Positions 53,859 to 62,737 of a stretch of 64,000 nucleotides of DNA are shown here, piece after piece (the first letter of the stretch is position 1; each line of letters begins with the position of its first letter). The DNA lies in assembly GCA_022448645.1 (NCBI GenBank), contig JAKVBZ010000003.1, positions 128,507 through 192,506 of the forward strand, in the 5' to 3' direction. The translations under genes were made by a program, and so were the position numbers. This DNA comes from Pirellulaceae bacterium. GTDB lineage: Bacteria; Planctomycetota; Planctomycetia; Pirellulales; Pirellulaceae. The notes beneath the pieces are model-generated. The model ran no database searches, was not told where the DNA came from, and saw nothing but the letters and a program-made list of their open reading frames with translations.

Positions 53859-56012
53859 TTACCTATAAAATGTTGCGCTTTCTTGGGCCATTCCGCGCAA
53901 CAAGTTTGAGGGGTGAAAGCGGGCACCAAGAGATTCCAACGGCTCTATCTGTTCTAATAGCTTCTGGCTACCGATCGTGTCGGCCCAAAATAGAAGACCA
54001 CCTCGAAACGGAGGAAAACCGATTCCCAGGATCAACGCTAAGTCGACGTCTCGAGCATCGCGGACAATGCCATCTTCTAATACGCGTGTGGCTTCCAGCA
54101 GCATGGGCATGAATAGTCGCGAAGTTAACTCGTCATGGGATAAGGAGGCTCTCTCGGATTGATGTCGCTCCAAGAACCCATTGAGTGTGTTATCGATCTC
54201 GGGACGCTGTTTTCGGTTTTGATAGGAATAAAACCCAGAACCTGACTTGCGGCCCAGTCGGCCGGCAGCCACCAGATCCTCTAACAATGGGCTGCTCACA
54301 ACTCGGTCGGGAAACGCGGCAGCCAGTGTCGCACCGGCATACAAGGAGGTATCCAATCCCACCATATCGTAAAGTTCGATGGGTCCCATCGGCATGCCGA
54401 ACTTTTTGGCAGCACGTTCGATTTCCTTGATCGGCACGCCACTGGTCAGCAGGGTCAGTGCTTCCTGCATGTATGGGAACAACAGTCGATTGACGAGAAA
54501 GCCAGGGCCGTCGTTCACCACGACTGGCGACTTGCCAATTCTTTTTGCGTACGCTACGGCGGTGACGATAGTTTCGTCACTTGTCTGTTTTCCTCGAATG
54601 ATCTCCACCAACTTCATTCGACGAATCGGGTTAAAGAAGTGAATACCGCAGAATCGTTCCGGCCGGGCCAGTCCGGCGGCCAGCTGTGTGATCGGAATCG
54701 TCGACGTGTTAGAAGCCAGGATGGCGTCGTCAAGCATTAAAGGTTCCAGACGCTTTAACACCTGTTGTTTGACTTCGAGTTTCTCTACGACAGCTTCGAT
54801 AATAACGTCCGCCGCTGCCACTTCACTGTCGGTCAGCGTTCCGTTGATCAAAGGTACCCGTTCGACTGCCAAGGCAATATCGGGACCTTTTAGTGATTTA
54901 TTGTAAGACACCTCCTGGACGACAGCCTGTATGCCATGGGCGACCGCCTCGGCAGAAACATCGGTGAGGGTTGTAGGAATCCCTCGCTTCACATTAGCCG
55001 CTACGATGCCGGCACCCATAATGCCGGAGCCAACGACGCTGGCCGAGCAGATTTCTAGGGGAGTGTGCGAACCGCTGGTGACACCAGCGTCCTTTTTGTT
55101 GCGATCGGTGAGAAAAAAAATGTTTAAAAGGGACGCATTGACCGGAGATCCAAAAAGTTCTGCCATGCCGGACGCTTCCAACTCACAAGCTGCGTCAATC
55201 TCTATGGTGGCGCCACCCAGTATGGTTTCCAGAGCTGCCAAAGGAGCCGGGTATTTGCCGCGGGTCTTTCCCTGGATATACGCCGATGCTGTGATGCCCA
55301 AAAATCCCAACTCTGTTTCGTTCACCGTTACTGGACCATTCCAACGTTCCCTGTCGCGTTGAAAGGAGTTCGCTTGATGTTCGATCTTCACCAGCGCGGT
55401 AGCGGCTGGCAAAAGTTGGTCGGCAGGTACCACCTGAGAAGCCAAGCCCATGCTCAAGGCAGTGTTGGCGTCGATCGATTCACCGCTGGTGATCATTTCA
55501 ACCGCATTGCCTAATCCGACGATCCGTGATGTCCGTGCCGTACCTCCCCAGCCGGGAAACAGCCCCAACTTCACTTCTGGGAATCCAAACTCAGTACGCG
55601 ACCCGGTCGAAAGAATGCGCCGGTCACACCAGCTCGCCAGTTCCGCACCGCCGCCAACGCAAATACCGTCGATGGCAGCCACCGTTACAAAGGGGCACTT
55701 CGACAATCGTCCGAACAAAGTTTGGCCCTGCCGGCAAATATTGACCACTTGGTCCGTGGTGGATTCCAACGAGGCGACGAACTCACGCAAGTCAGCGCCC
55801 GCGATAAACATTCCCGGTTTGCCCGAGATGATGATCAAGCCCAATAAGTCAGCACGCTGTTCCAGCGAATCTAAATGTGCAGAAAACTCCTCCAGCACCG
55901 ATTGAGACAGGATGTTGGCGCTCGTGCCCGGAGCGTCAAACGTCAGAACAGCAATCCCGGGCTCGGGTTCCGTGAGACTAAAACAACCTTTCGCCGAATC
56001 CGTTGTAGCCAT
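53859..56012 (-). CDS. fadJ: Multifunctional enoyl-CoA hydratase / 3-hydroxyacyl-CoA dehydrogenase
   Basis: Alpha-subunit-type beta-oxidation enzyme of 717 residues. The N-terminal crotonase domain (1-190) has the oxyanion-hole motifs KPGMFIAGADLREF and CVGGGAELASWCDRRI, and FPEVKLGLFPGWGGTAR with its catalytic Glu. The 3-hydroxyacyl-CoA dehydrogenase part opens VVGSGIMGAGIVAANVKRG and continues with EAVVEKLEVKQQVLKRLE, SNTSTIPITQLAAGLARPER, the catalytic His in GIHFFNPIRRMKLVEIIRGK and NDGPGFLVNRLLFPYMQEAL. The C-terminal HAD domain follows with MPMGPIELYDMVGLDTSLYA. FadB and FadJ cannot be told apart by eye. Thiolase follows after six bases. Confidence 0.93.
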   Translation of the reverse strand: MATTDSAKGCFSLTEPEPGIAVLTFDAPGTSANILSQSVLEEFSAHLDSLEQRADLLGLIIISGKPGMFIAGADLREFVASLESTTDQVVNICRQGQTLFGRLSKCPFVTVAAIDGICVGGGAELASWCDRRILSTGSRTEFGFPEVKLGLFPGWGGTARTSRIVGLGNAVEMITSGESIDANTALSMGLASQVVPADQLLPAATALVKIEHQANSFQRDRERWNGPVTVNETELGFLGITASAYIQGKTRGKYPAPLAALETILGGATIEIDAACELEASGMAELFGSPVNASLLNIFFLTDRNKKDAGVTSGSHTPLEICSASVVGSGIMGAGIVAANVKRGIPTTLTDVSAEAVAHGIQAVVQEVSYNKSLKGPDIALAVERVPLINGTLTDSEVAAADVIIEAVVEKLEVKQQVLKRLEPLMLDDAILASNTSTIPITQLAAGLARPERFCGIHFFNPIRRMKLVEIIRGKQTSDETIVTAVAYAKRIGKSPVVVNDGPGFLVNRLLFPYMQEALTLLTSGVPIKEIERAAKKFGMPMGPIELYDMVGLDTSLYAGATLAAAFPDRVVSSPLLEDLVAAGRLGRKSGSGFYSYQNRKQRPEIDNTLNGFLERHQSERASLSHDELTSRLFMPMLLEATRVLEDGIVRDARDVDLALILGIGFPPFRGGLLFWADTIGSQKLLEQIEPLESLGARFHPSNLLRGMAQESATFYR

Positions 56013-56720
56013 GAAACTGTTTCTTGCTAAAGGTGTCCGTTAAGTTGCGCACCCAATGATTCCAGCAGCGTAACGCCTTCCTCCATATCGGAAAAGACCA
56101 TTCGTTCTCACGAAAAGCGACTTTTAGATTGGGAGCCCCGGTACACTATCGCACTACGTCAAAATCACTTGTGAGGTTCGTTCAGTCGACGATTTACATC
56201 CAAACTGCGAAAGCTAGGAAAGCTTGTGATGAGTTCATGGTGTCGAAGTTATGTCTGAAATGGTTGATGGGAGCGATGCTGCTGGCTGTGGCCGTCTGTG
56301 TCAGGAATGTCGAAATAAGAGCGAGTGAACCCTCGGCATCGGAATCCAGATCTTAAATCCAACACGGTAAAAAGGACTGTAGACTATGGTGACGGCGTTC
56401 CAAAACGATTGACTCAGCTGGTTCGGCAGGACGCATGACCGTTGGAAGCCTGTTGTAAGTCGCCAGCAAGCCCCCTCGAGGCATCCAACTTGTACGCCGC
56501 AAACGATCTGTAACCGCTTTTTTGACGCATAGTGATGACTTGAAAAATGAACAGGAACGCAGAAAACATAGGATTTATTGGGTCAACGAAACGATGGGCG
56601 ATCCTAGCTTTGCCGTAATGGAGCTGGAGCCCGATGACCACGGCTTGTGGAAGTTTGGCCTGTACGAATAAAATACGTGTCTTGTTAGAAAACAAACGGT
56701 GCTTATAGGAGAAGAATTTG
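56013..56720. other. Intergenic region, one doubtful small exported frame
   Basis: About 700 bases between the FadB-type gene (minus) and the DUF6580-like gene (plus). A minus-strand frame that overlaps the start of the next gene (56414-56839) is rejected as a shadow. The only candidate is the short plus-strand frame at 56237, listed separately. The end of the region carries AGGAG nine bases before the ATG at 56721. Confidence 0.4.
56237..56356 (+). CDS. Possible 39-residue exported peptide
   Basis: A short frame starting ATG at 56237 with signal-like sequence: basic start MVSKLCLKWLMG, hydrophobic core AMLLAVAVCVRNV, then IRASEPSASESRS and stop. It could be a tiny secreted peptide, or the remnant of a secreted gene after its body was lost, since the frame ends directly after a possible cleavage site. 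Shine-Dalgarno support is poor. Listed at low confidence only because the signal pattern is distinctive. Confidence 0.3.
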   Translation: MVSKLCLKWLMGAMLLAVAVCVRNVEIRASEPSASESRS

Positions 56721-57305
56721 ATGAAGAACGTAGCCAAGGCGGATTTGTTCGTATGGGTGGCTCTCATCAGTGTCGGCGCATGGTTACGTGTTCTCTTGCA
56801 AGATTTACCTAACGTCGCCCCTGTCATCGCTGTTGCCATGATGGCGGCTGTGTATTTTCGTCAAGCAGGTTGGGCGTGGTCTGTCCCGATTTTAACCATG
56901 GCCATCAGTGATGTGTTCCTCGGCAGTTACCACGGTGGCCTAATGCTGGTCAACTATGCCATGTTGGCTTTACCAGTTGTCTGCCGCCATTTTCTGAAAC
57001 GGCACTGTTCCTTGGGTGCTCAGAATTCAGAAATAGCAGCGATGGCCAAATTCGTCGGTTGTGCCGCCGTCGCTTCAGTTTTGTTCTTTGTGGTTACCAA
57101 CTTTGCGTTTTGGTGCTTCTTCGACATGTACCCCCGAACCTTAGTCGGACTGACGCAATGCTACATCCAGGCGTTGCCTTTCTTTCGGTATTCATTCTTA
57201 GGCGATTTCGTGTTCGCAGCTTCGATCTATTCGATTTACCTCGGAGCCCACGTGTGGCTGACCAGTGATGGACAGGTTTCAGCCGTGCGAGGTTTACGGA
57301 AGTAA
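56721..57305 (+). CDS. Multi-pass membrane protein, DUF6580-like
   Basis: A 194-residue integral membrane protein with about five or six helices: KADLFVWVALISVGAWLRVL, the second with NVAPVIAVAMMAAVYFR, then AWSVPILTMAISDVFLGSYH, MLVNYAMLALPVVCRHFL, VGCAAVASVLFFVVTNFAFW and a last helix around FLGDFVFAASIYSIYLGAHV. The conserved-looking FRYSFLGDFVF and SDVFLGSYHGG match the DUF6580 family as I remember it (an ECF transporter S-component-like fold). AGGAG is nine bases before the ATG at 56721; a TTG one codon earlier also opens the frame. Substrate unknown. Confidence 0.7.
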   Translation: MKNVAKADLFVWVALISVGAWLRVLLQDLPNVAPVIAVAMMAAVYFRQAGWAWSVPILTMAISDVFLGSYHGGLMLVNYAMLALPVVCRHFLKRHCSLGAQNSEIAAMAKFVGCAAVASVLFFVVTNFAFWCFFDMYPRTLVGLTQCYIQALPFFRYSFLGDFVFAASIYSIYLGAHVWLTSDGQVSAVRGLRK

Positions 57306-57469
57306 ACACACGCTTCCAAAAACCCAAGAACAAATCCTGGCAGTTTGCCGAAGAGGCTCCGGCAGCATTGGAAATGCTAGTCCGAAACGAGCAGCTAAGA
57401 TCACAAGCTCAGATGCTTGCTTTTTGACGGCCTGATTTGATGGTTTCTCGCAGAGATGCAGGCTGGTGG

Positions 57470-59044
57470 TCATTGAAAGTCGACCGGTTCCTCGACAGAC
57501 TCTTCATCGGACGTGTCGAGGGGCTCACCACTGGCAACCACTGGTGCATCGTTCTCTGGGGTTGGTTCGTCCATGGGGGCCTCGCCGCTGTCTACAGCTA
57601 ACTGGTCGATTTCAGCTCCTAATTGGTCGGTCAGATTCTGCAAATCGGTTAGGAACTCTTCCACGTCCTCGTACTTGCTGTCGCACGTTGCCGACAAAGA
57701 ATTAACGAGCTCCCCGAGCCGAGCAACATTGGTGGAATGCGGTTCATTTTGAGCCAATGACAACAACCCGCCTGCGCCGTCGGTTCCACGAATTCCATGG
57801 CTTACCCCTGCCAGCGTTGTTAGTAAAGCACGCCGTGTTAGTTCTAATTCCTTTTCCCAATCTTCCTGTCGTTCGTCTTTTCGAGTTGTTTTTTTGTTTT
57901 GTCGAAAATCCGTGCCAGGTAAACCGCCTTCTAACCCCCCCGGTTCGGAAAAGCCGTCGATATCTCCACCGCCAAATGCCATGATGCCGCCGCCGACTCT
58001 CTGGTTGAAGCCGGTCGACATCGAGATGACCTCGACCCGTTCGACCGTTTCCTGGGATGCCTCATGTGCCATTTTGCTCAAGATGACGGCCAAATCGGTT
58101 GGCTCACTGACAAACGCGGTCGGCAAGCGTTGCGTCTTTCCGATGGCATTGCCTGCCGTAAAGCGTAGCCTGCGTCGCAACTCCTCATTTTTGACGATTT
58201 CTCCCAGTGCGTCTGCGATTTTTCCTTCTTCGTCAGGTTGTCCCAGTAGGGCGATAATCTCTGTTGCCCGCAGTTGCATCCAATAGTGCACGTTCGGATT
58301 GCGTCCCAGAGGCGGTTCTACAGCCTGGATAATGGTCAATAAATCGGCTGCCAGTTTTTGCTTGCTAAGCTCTTCTAACGGCTGATTGCTAAAAGGCTCT
58401 AATTCGACGTGTCGTAGGATGCCGGCGAGTGCTGCTACACGAACAGCGTCGATTTGAGATTCATTTGTCAATGCTTCCTGCATCAAGGGAAAGGCGGCTG
58501 GCAAAGGAACAGGAGGCCGACGTTGTGCGCCGCGCATACTTGCTTCGGTGGCATTCAAATTGGCGACGGTTAACATCGCATTGTAACGAACGACCGGATG
58601 ATAGTCTTTGTTAACAATCCGAGGCATGATCGAAACGACTTGATTGACCAACCAGCGGCGAAATTCGGCGTTTGTCGTCTTGCGAATGTCTTGAAGTAAT
58701 GACTCGCGCGATCTTTCTATTCCTTCCATGGGATCAGAAGATACGCCGTTGCCACTCTTGGTGCGTGTCATCATGGGGAATGTCAGTTCGACGTACCAAG
58801 TTTTCAGCGTGGCTTCGTTGCCTTGGAACGGAGCAGTTCCTCGTACCACGCTACCCTTGAGCTGCAGTACTTCGTTTAGTTTCTTACGATCACTTAGCAG
58901 CTCTTTCGCTGATGCACTAAAAGGCGCTACTTTGTATCGGTGAGATGTGGCTGATTCTTGGCCGAATGCCGACGCGCAACCCATTGCGCCGAAAACCATA
59001 GTGGCGATACAAGCCATAAAATCATGGTGGCGAAAGAACCTCAT
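57470..59044 (-). CDS. Exported HEAT-like protein
   Basis: A 524-residue exported protein with signal peptide (FMACIATMVFGAMGCASAFG, perhaps a lipobox Cys in GAMGC). The mature part is mostly helical with repeat-like segments (HPVVRYNAMLTVANLNATEA, DAVRVAALAGILRHVELEPF, NVHYWMQLRATEIIALLGQP, RRRLRFTAGNAIGKTQRLP), consistent with HEAT-like repeats. A Gly-rich loop near residue 355-390 (GGGIMAFGGGDIDGFSEPGG) breaks the array, and the last 50 residues are acidic. No family is named. It converges on the DUF6580-like gene with 165 bases between stops. Confidence 0.75.
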   Translation of the reverse strand: MRFFRHHDFMACIATMVFGAMGCASAFGQESATSHRYKVAPFSASAKELLSDRKKLNEVLQLKGSVVRGTAPFQGNEATLKTWYVELTFPMMTRTKSGNGVSSDPMEGIERSRESLLQDIRKTTNAEFRRWLVNQVVSIMPRIVNKDYHPVVRYNAMLTVANLNATEASMRGAQRRPPVPLPAAFPLMQEALTNESQIDAVRVAALAGILRHVELEPFSNQPLEELSKQKLAADLLTIIQAVEPPLGRNPNVHYWMQLRATEIIALLGQPDEEGKIADALGEIVKNEELRRRLRFTAGNAIGKTQRLPTAFVSEPTDLAVILSKMAHEASQETVERVEVISMSTGFNQRVGGGIMAFGGGDIDGFSEPGGLEGGLPGTDFRQNKKTTRKDERQEDWEKELELTRRALLTTLAGVSHGIRGTDGAGGLLSLAQNEPHSTNVARLGELVNSLSATCDSKYEDVEEFLTDLQNLTDQLGAEIDQLAVDSGEAPMDEPTPENDAPVVASGEPLDTSDEESVEEPVDFQ

Positions 59045-59868
59045 TGCACTGCTCCCGATATTGCCTCAGTCTGATATTGCCTCTTGGCAAGGCACTGTGA
59101 TTCGCGCGAATTGCTCGTGGCGCCAGTCGTGTTCAGCGACTAAACAGCCAAGGCTCACGTCGTGACCATACCCTTCAGTTTCGGTCGATGACAAGGACAG
59201 AACAGACGGTGCGCATCACAAAGAGTCGCCTCTTCGTTGGTGCTCGCGAATGCGTCGTCAAAGATGTGAATCGCGGTGCCTAGCCTGTTCCCTAGGTGGA
59301 GCTGACCGGTGATAACCCCACCTGTTATTAGTCTACTCATGATAACCTCTGAATGTCAAATTAGTTACAGCCTGTCTGGCTTGGATGCCATGCCACAGGT
59401 GTAGTGGCGATTCACCCCAGACATGTAACGGTGAGGGGTTCTGCTGACCTAGTCACGATGAGAAATGGAGGCTGGTAGCAGTTGCAACGATTGACACGGT
59501 TTTCATCCTTCTTCATCCGGGCATATCTCGTCTGCTAAGATGATTTGCAGCAGAAAGCCGGGGACACTTGGGTTGCTCCAGGCTTCGCAAGGTACGGCCG
59601 GGAATGACGACCAGCCCCAGGGCCTTTCCTGCTTGATCGTCGAATTTTAGGAACCAGTGGGTCCCCCCCACATGCCCAAGTAGGGACGCCGATGACAGGC
59701 AACAGGATGGGAAATAAGGATTTGCGATCCGAGGCAGTGGACACTTGTTCGTCAACGGCCACCTGGCGACGCCTTGATTTCCGCCACATCATCCGACAGA
59801 ATTCAGGGTAGTGACTGAATTGTTTTAGAGCAAAATCGCCTTTGGGCAACTGGGAGCACAAACGGGCA
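59045..59868. other. Long intergenic region
   Basis: About 820 bases between the divergent HEAT-like gene (minus) and the DVLAAAR-repeat gene (plus). It holds a near-duplicated GATATTGCCTC pair at about 59057-59082 and one candidate small gene at 59155-59340, listed separately. The stretch 59340-59860 shows no gene, tRNA or known riboswitch by eye; GGGAG at 59849 lies 12 bases before the plus-strand start. Confidence 0.4.
59155..59340 (-). CDS. Possible 61-residue protein
   Basis: A minus-strand frame with AGAGG five bases before its ATG at 59340. The product has TGGVITGQLHLGNRLGTAIH then IFDDAFASTNEEATLCDAHR and a Cys-containing LFCPCHRPKLKGMVTT tail. A CPC-type pair could bind a metal. I recognise no family. 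The good Shine-Dalgarno and protein-like composition favour a gene, but the length alone does not exclude chance. Confidence 0.4.
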   Translation of the reverse strand: MSRLITGGVITGQLHLGNRLGTAIHIFDDAFASTNEEATLCDAHRLFCPCHRPKLKGMVTT

Positions 59869-60705
59869 ATGGTTTTTGAACATATTGAGAAATTGAAACA
59901 GCAGTTTACTGACAAGTACGTGGTTGTCGACGAAGCATATCCAGAATTATGTCGGTTTCGAGGTATGACCGGGATGATTAAGACGGTCAATATGAATGGC
60001 CGTGCACTGGTTGAATTCGATGCGGACAACAACATCGGCTGGTACGATATCGAAATTGACTATTTGAAATTGGTCGACAAGCCGGTTGTCAAGCAGAAAG
60101 AGAAATCGGCTCCTGCAGCTGATAAGAAAGCTGCTCAGAAACCGACCGCCAAGAAACCAGCAGCCAAGGTTCCATCCGATTTGGAGAAAGCCCGGGCATC
60201 TGATGGGAAAACGACTGGTTCAGAAATGTCAGTCAATGATGTGTTGGCTGCTGCCCGAGGAGGTAAAGCGGAGGCTTCTTCGACCTCTTCTGATTCTGCG
60301 AAAACGTCAGCCGCAGCGGCCGATCCCAAATCGTTGTCCGTCGCCGACGTTTTGGCGGCCGCTCGCTCGAATCAACCCGCAACGACCGCCACTTCTGATT
60401 CGACTGGTGATGAAGCACAAGATGATGTGGCGGCGATTATGGAAGCGGCTCGCAAACCGAAAGCAGGTACCCCGTCTTCAGATTCAGACGCGAGTGCGGT
60501 CACCGCGAAAGATCCCCAAAACATGTCTGTGGACGATGTGCTTGCCGCTGCACGTGGTCAGGTCGCACCATCGGATGAGGCTTCTGCCGCAGAGCCACCC
60601 GTTGAGGAAGCCGAATCGGCCACGCCCGCCGAAGCGCCTGCGGGTGACTTACCGAGCGACACGGCTGGTATCATTGCCTGGTGCAAAGAGCGCGACGGGA
60701 GTTAG
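59869..60705 (+). CDS. Conserved protein with SH3-like domain and four DVLAAAR-type motifs
   Basis: A 278-residue cytoplasmic protein. The N-terminal domain (about 1-78) begins MVFEHIEKLKQQFTDKYVVV and contains GMTGMIKTVNMNGRALVEF, an SH3/KOW-like beta-barrel pattern. A Lys/Ala-rich linker (KKAAQKPTAKKPAAKVPS) leads to four short motifs separated by disordered Ser/Ala/Pro-rich spacers: MSVNDVLAAAR (120-130), LSVADVLAAAR (156-166), the divergent DDVAAIMEAAR (185-195) and MSVDDVLAAAR (219-229). The C-terminus has a further conserved-looking DTAGIIAWCKERDGS. The ATG at 59869 has GGGAG 12 bases upstream; nine earlier in-frame codons are less likely. Function unknown; repeated identical motifs suggest multivalent binding. 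Confidence 0.8.
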   Translation: MVFEHIEKLKQQFTDKYVVVDEAYPELCRFRGMTGMIKTVNMNGRALVEFDADNNIGWYDIEIDYLKLVDKPVVKQKEKSAPAADKKAAQKPTAKKPAAKVPSDLEKARASDGKTTGSEMSVNDVLAAARGGKAEASSTSSDSAKTSAAAADPKSLSVADVLAAARSNQPATTATSDSTGDEAQDDVAAIMEAARKPKAGTPSSDSDASAVTAKDPQNMSVDDVLAAARGQVAPSDEASAAEPPVEEAESATPAEAPAGDLPSDTAGIIAWCKERDGS

Positions 60706-60861
60706 ATCGCTTTTTGATTCTTCCACCTCACCTCGTCGATGACATGTCGTGCTGACGCTGCCCTTTCCGATGTGGTGGTGATGGTCAGACTTGTTGCCGG
60801 ATCTAGGCAGAAACGGTCTGTGTATCCAAAGCACGAAGCGCTGGATGTTCGTGAGACAGAC

Positions 60862-61998
60862 TTAAACCGACAGCATCCGCTCCAAAGCAATCAAAGACCA
60901 TTCAGCTGTTTTTTGGTCGACTTTAATGACGTTGACCGGAGTTCCCGCTCGTAGATTCTCCAAGCTCCAACATAGATGCGCTAAATCGATGCGATACATG
61001 GTGGCGCACATGCAAATCACGGGTGAAAGGAAATGGATTTCTTGCTCAGGATGCTCTTCCTTCAAACGGTTCACCAAGTGCAATTCGGTGCCGATGGCCC
61101 AACGAGTAGCGGCTGGAGAATTCTTTACCGTCTCGATGATTTTTCCCGTTGATCCAGAAACGTCCGCTATGTCATTGACTTCCTGAGGACATTCTGGATG
61201 TACGAGGATCTTGATGTCGGGCATTCGCTCGCGAAATTGAGCCACATGTTCGGGGCGAAACATCTGGTGTACGCTGCAATGTCCCTTCCAAAGAATGACT
61301 TTGCTGTTGCGTAACGCTGATTCACTCACTCCACCGCCTTCGTCGTGCTGCGGATCCCAGACCGGCATTTGATCGTTGGTGATTCCCATTTTGAGCGCCG
61401 TGTTTCGGCCCAAATGCTGGTCTGGAAAAAAGAACACGCGACTGGTCCGGGAAAAGGCCCATTCTAATACAGACGCCGCGTTGCTGGACGTGCAGACGAT
61501 ACCTCCATGCTGGCCACAAAAAGCTTTTAGACTGGCTGCCGAGTTAATATAGGTGACCGGCGTAATGTCATCGGTGTCGAGTGTTTCGCCCAAGTCAGCC
61601 CAGGCCGCTTCGACCTGATCGATCGCTGCCATGTCGGCCATGGAGCAGCCCGCAGCCAGGTCCGGAAGGACAACGGTTACCCGCTTCCCTTCACGTTCCT
61701 GTAGCACATCCGGTCGATTTGCCAAAATGTCTGCCGTCTCTGCCATAAAATGCACGCCGCAGAATGCGATGTAACGGCATTCTTTGCTAGCAGCAGCCAG
61801 CTTGCTTAGCTGATAGCTGTCACCTCGAAGGTCCGCTAAGGCGATCACTTCATCTTGCTGGTAGTGATGTCCCAAAATCAATAACTCTGACCCCAAGGCA
61901 TCGCGCACTGCCTGTATCCGTGCCTGCAACTCGATGTTGGGCAACGTCTTGTACGCAGGCAAATCCAAAAGGGGGGGAGATTCGGCGATTGTGGGCAT
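60862..61998 (-). CDS. nadA: Quinolinate synthase
   Basis: Condenses iminoaspartate with dihydroxyacetone phosphate to quinolinate in NAD synthesis, using a [4Fe-4S] cluster. The 378-residue protein has ILGHHYQQDEVIALADLRGD, the cluster Cys in YIAFCGVHFMAETADIL, GIVCTSSNAASVLEWAFS and LSPVICMCATMYRIDLAHLC, and substrate residues in FFFPDQHLGRNTA and VHPECPQEVNDIADVSGST. The start at 61998 (MPTIAESPP) is set by GGA five bases upstream; the frame runs to 62064. nadB and nadC are not in this window. Confidence 0.94.
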   Translation of the reverse strand: MPTIAESPPLLDLPAYKTLPNIELQARIQAVRDALGSELLILGHHYQQDEVIALADLRGDSYQLSKLAAASKECRYIAFCGVHFMAETADILANRPDVLQEREGKRVTVVLPDLAAGCSMADMAAIDQVEAAWADLGETLDTDDITPVTYINSAASLKAFCGQHGGIVCTSSNAASVLEWAFSRTSRVFFFPDQHLGRNTALKMGITNDQMPVWDPQHDEGGGVSESALRNSKVILWKGHCSVHQMFRPEHVAQFRERMPDIKILVHPECPQEVNDIADVSGSTGKIIETVKNSPAATRWAIGTELHLVNRLKEEHPEQEIHFLSPVICMCATMYRIDLAHLCWSLENLRAGTPVNVIKVDQKTAEWSLIALERMLSV

Positions 61999-62163
61999 TT
62001 CTGTCCGCAAGGTTCGGTAGTGGCGTGTGTGTGATTCGGAGTTGCGTCCGGTGAAGCAATTCAACTCGCAAAGCTGTCAACCAAATTATATCGGTTTTTC
62101 ATTGCTTGGACAGCTGATCCTAACCCGTTATTTCAGAAAAGTTTAGCAACATACAAAGACGAT

Positions 62164-62520
62164 ATGGATGTTAGTGACTTGTCTCTCGCCTTCAGTCAAG
62201 CAGAAACCATTGTGTCTCAACCTGCTTCTCCAACCTCGACGTTGCCACCTTATGCTCGAACCTTATTGAAGGTTGAGTTGCCGGTTTCGGTGACACTGGC
62301 TCGAAAAAAAGAGCATTTGCACGAAATCCTGGAAATCGTTCCGGGAGCCATCATTCAATTTGACAAATCGTGTGAAGAAATTTTGGAACTCGAAGTCAAC
62401 GGCCAGTCCGTGGCTGTTGGGGAAGCGGTGAAAGTGGGAGATAAATTTGGGCTCAGAATCACTTCCATGGTGTTGCCTGAAGAACGATTTAAACCAATTG
62501 CCGGCAGCCCAGAAAGCTAG
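62164..62520 (+). CDS. fliN: FliN-type SpoA-domain protein
   Basis: A 118-residue protein whose C-terminal 80 residues match the SpoA (FliM/FliN C-terminal) domain of the flagellar switch: LLKVELPVSVTLARKKEHLH, EILEIVPGAIIQFDKSCEEI, LELEVNGQSVAVGEAVKVGD and KFGLRITSM. FliN sits in the C-ring and binds CheY-P or export chaperones. The N-terminal 40 residues are low-complexity, Ser/Pro-rich. The gene is isolated here: no flagellar, secretion or chemotaxis gene is near, so its assignment to the flagellum rather than a type III-like system rests on family. Confidence 0.85.
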   Translation: MDVSDLSLAFSQAETIVSQPASPTSTLPPYARTLLKVELPVSVTLARKKEHLHEILEIVPGAIIQFDKSCEEILELEVNGQSVAVGEAVKVGDKFGLRITSMVLPEERFKPIAGSPES

Positions 62521-62737
62521 TGGTCCCAATTGGGCAATTCAGCCATGACACATTTTGCGAGCGATGTGCCTCCACGTTTTGATGGGCAATGCAAGGCAGC
62601 ATTCGGGTGCCGTTTTTCAAGCAACATGGGCTTTTGATGCGTCCTTGCCATTTCAGACGGGCCAGAAGACCTGTTCTGCCAGGTTTTGAATGCTTGCCTT
62701 CAAATATCTAAAAATCTCGATCGCTCGGTGACAGCCA

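Noticed and set aside
56414..56839. 141-codon minus-strand frame
   Set aside because: It overlaps the strongly supported membrane protein gene on the plus strand, which has a good Shine-Dalgarno; the minus frame has no family or signal features.
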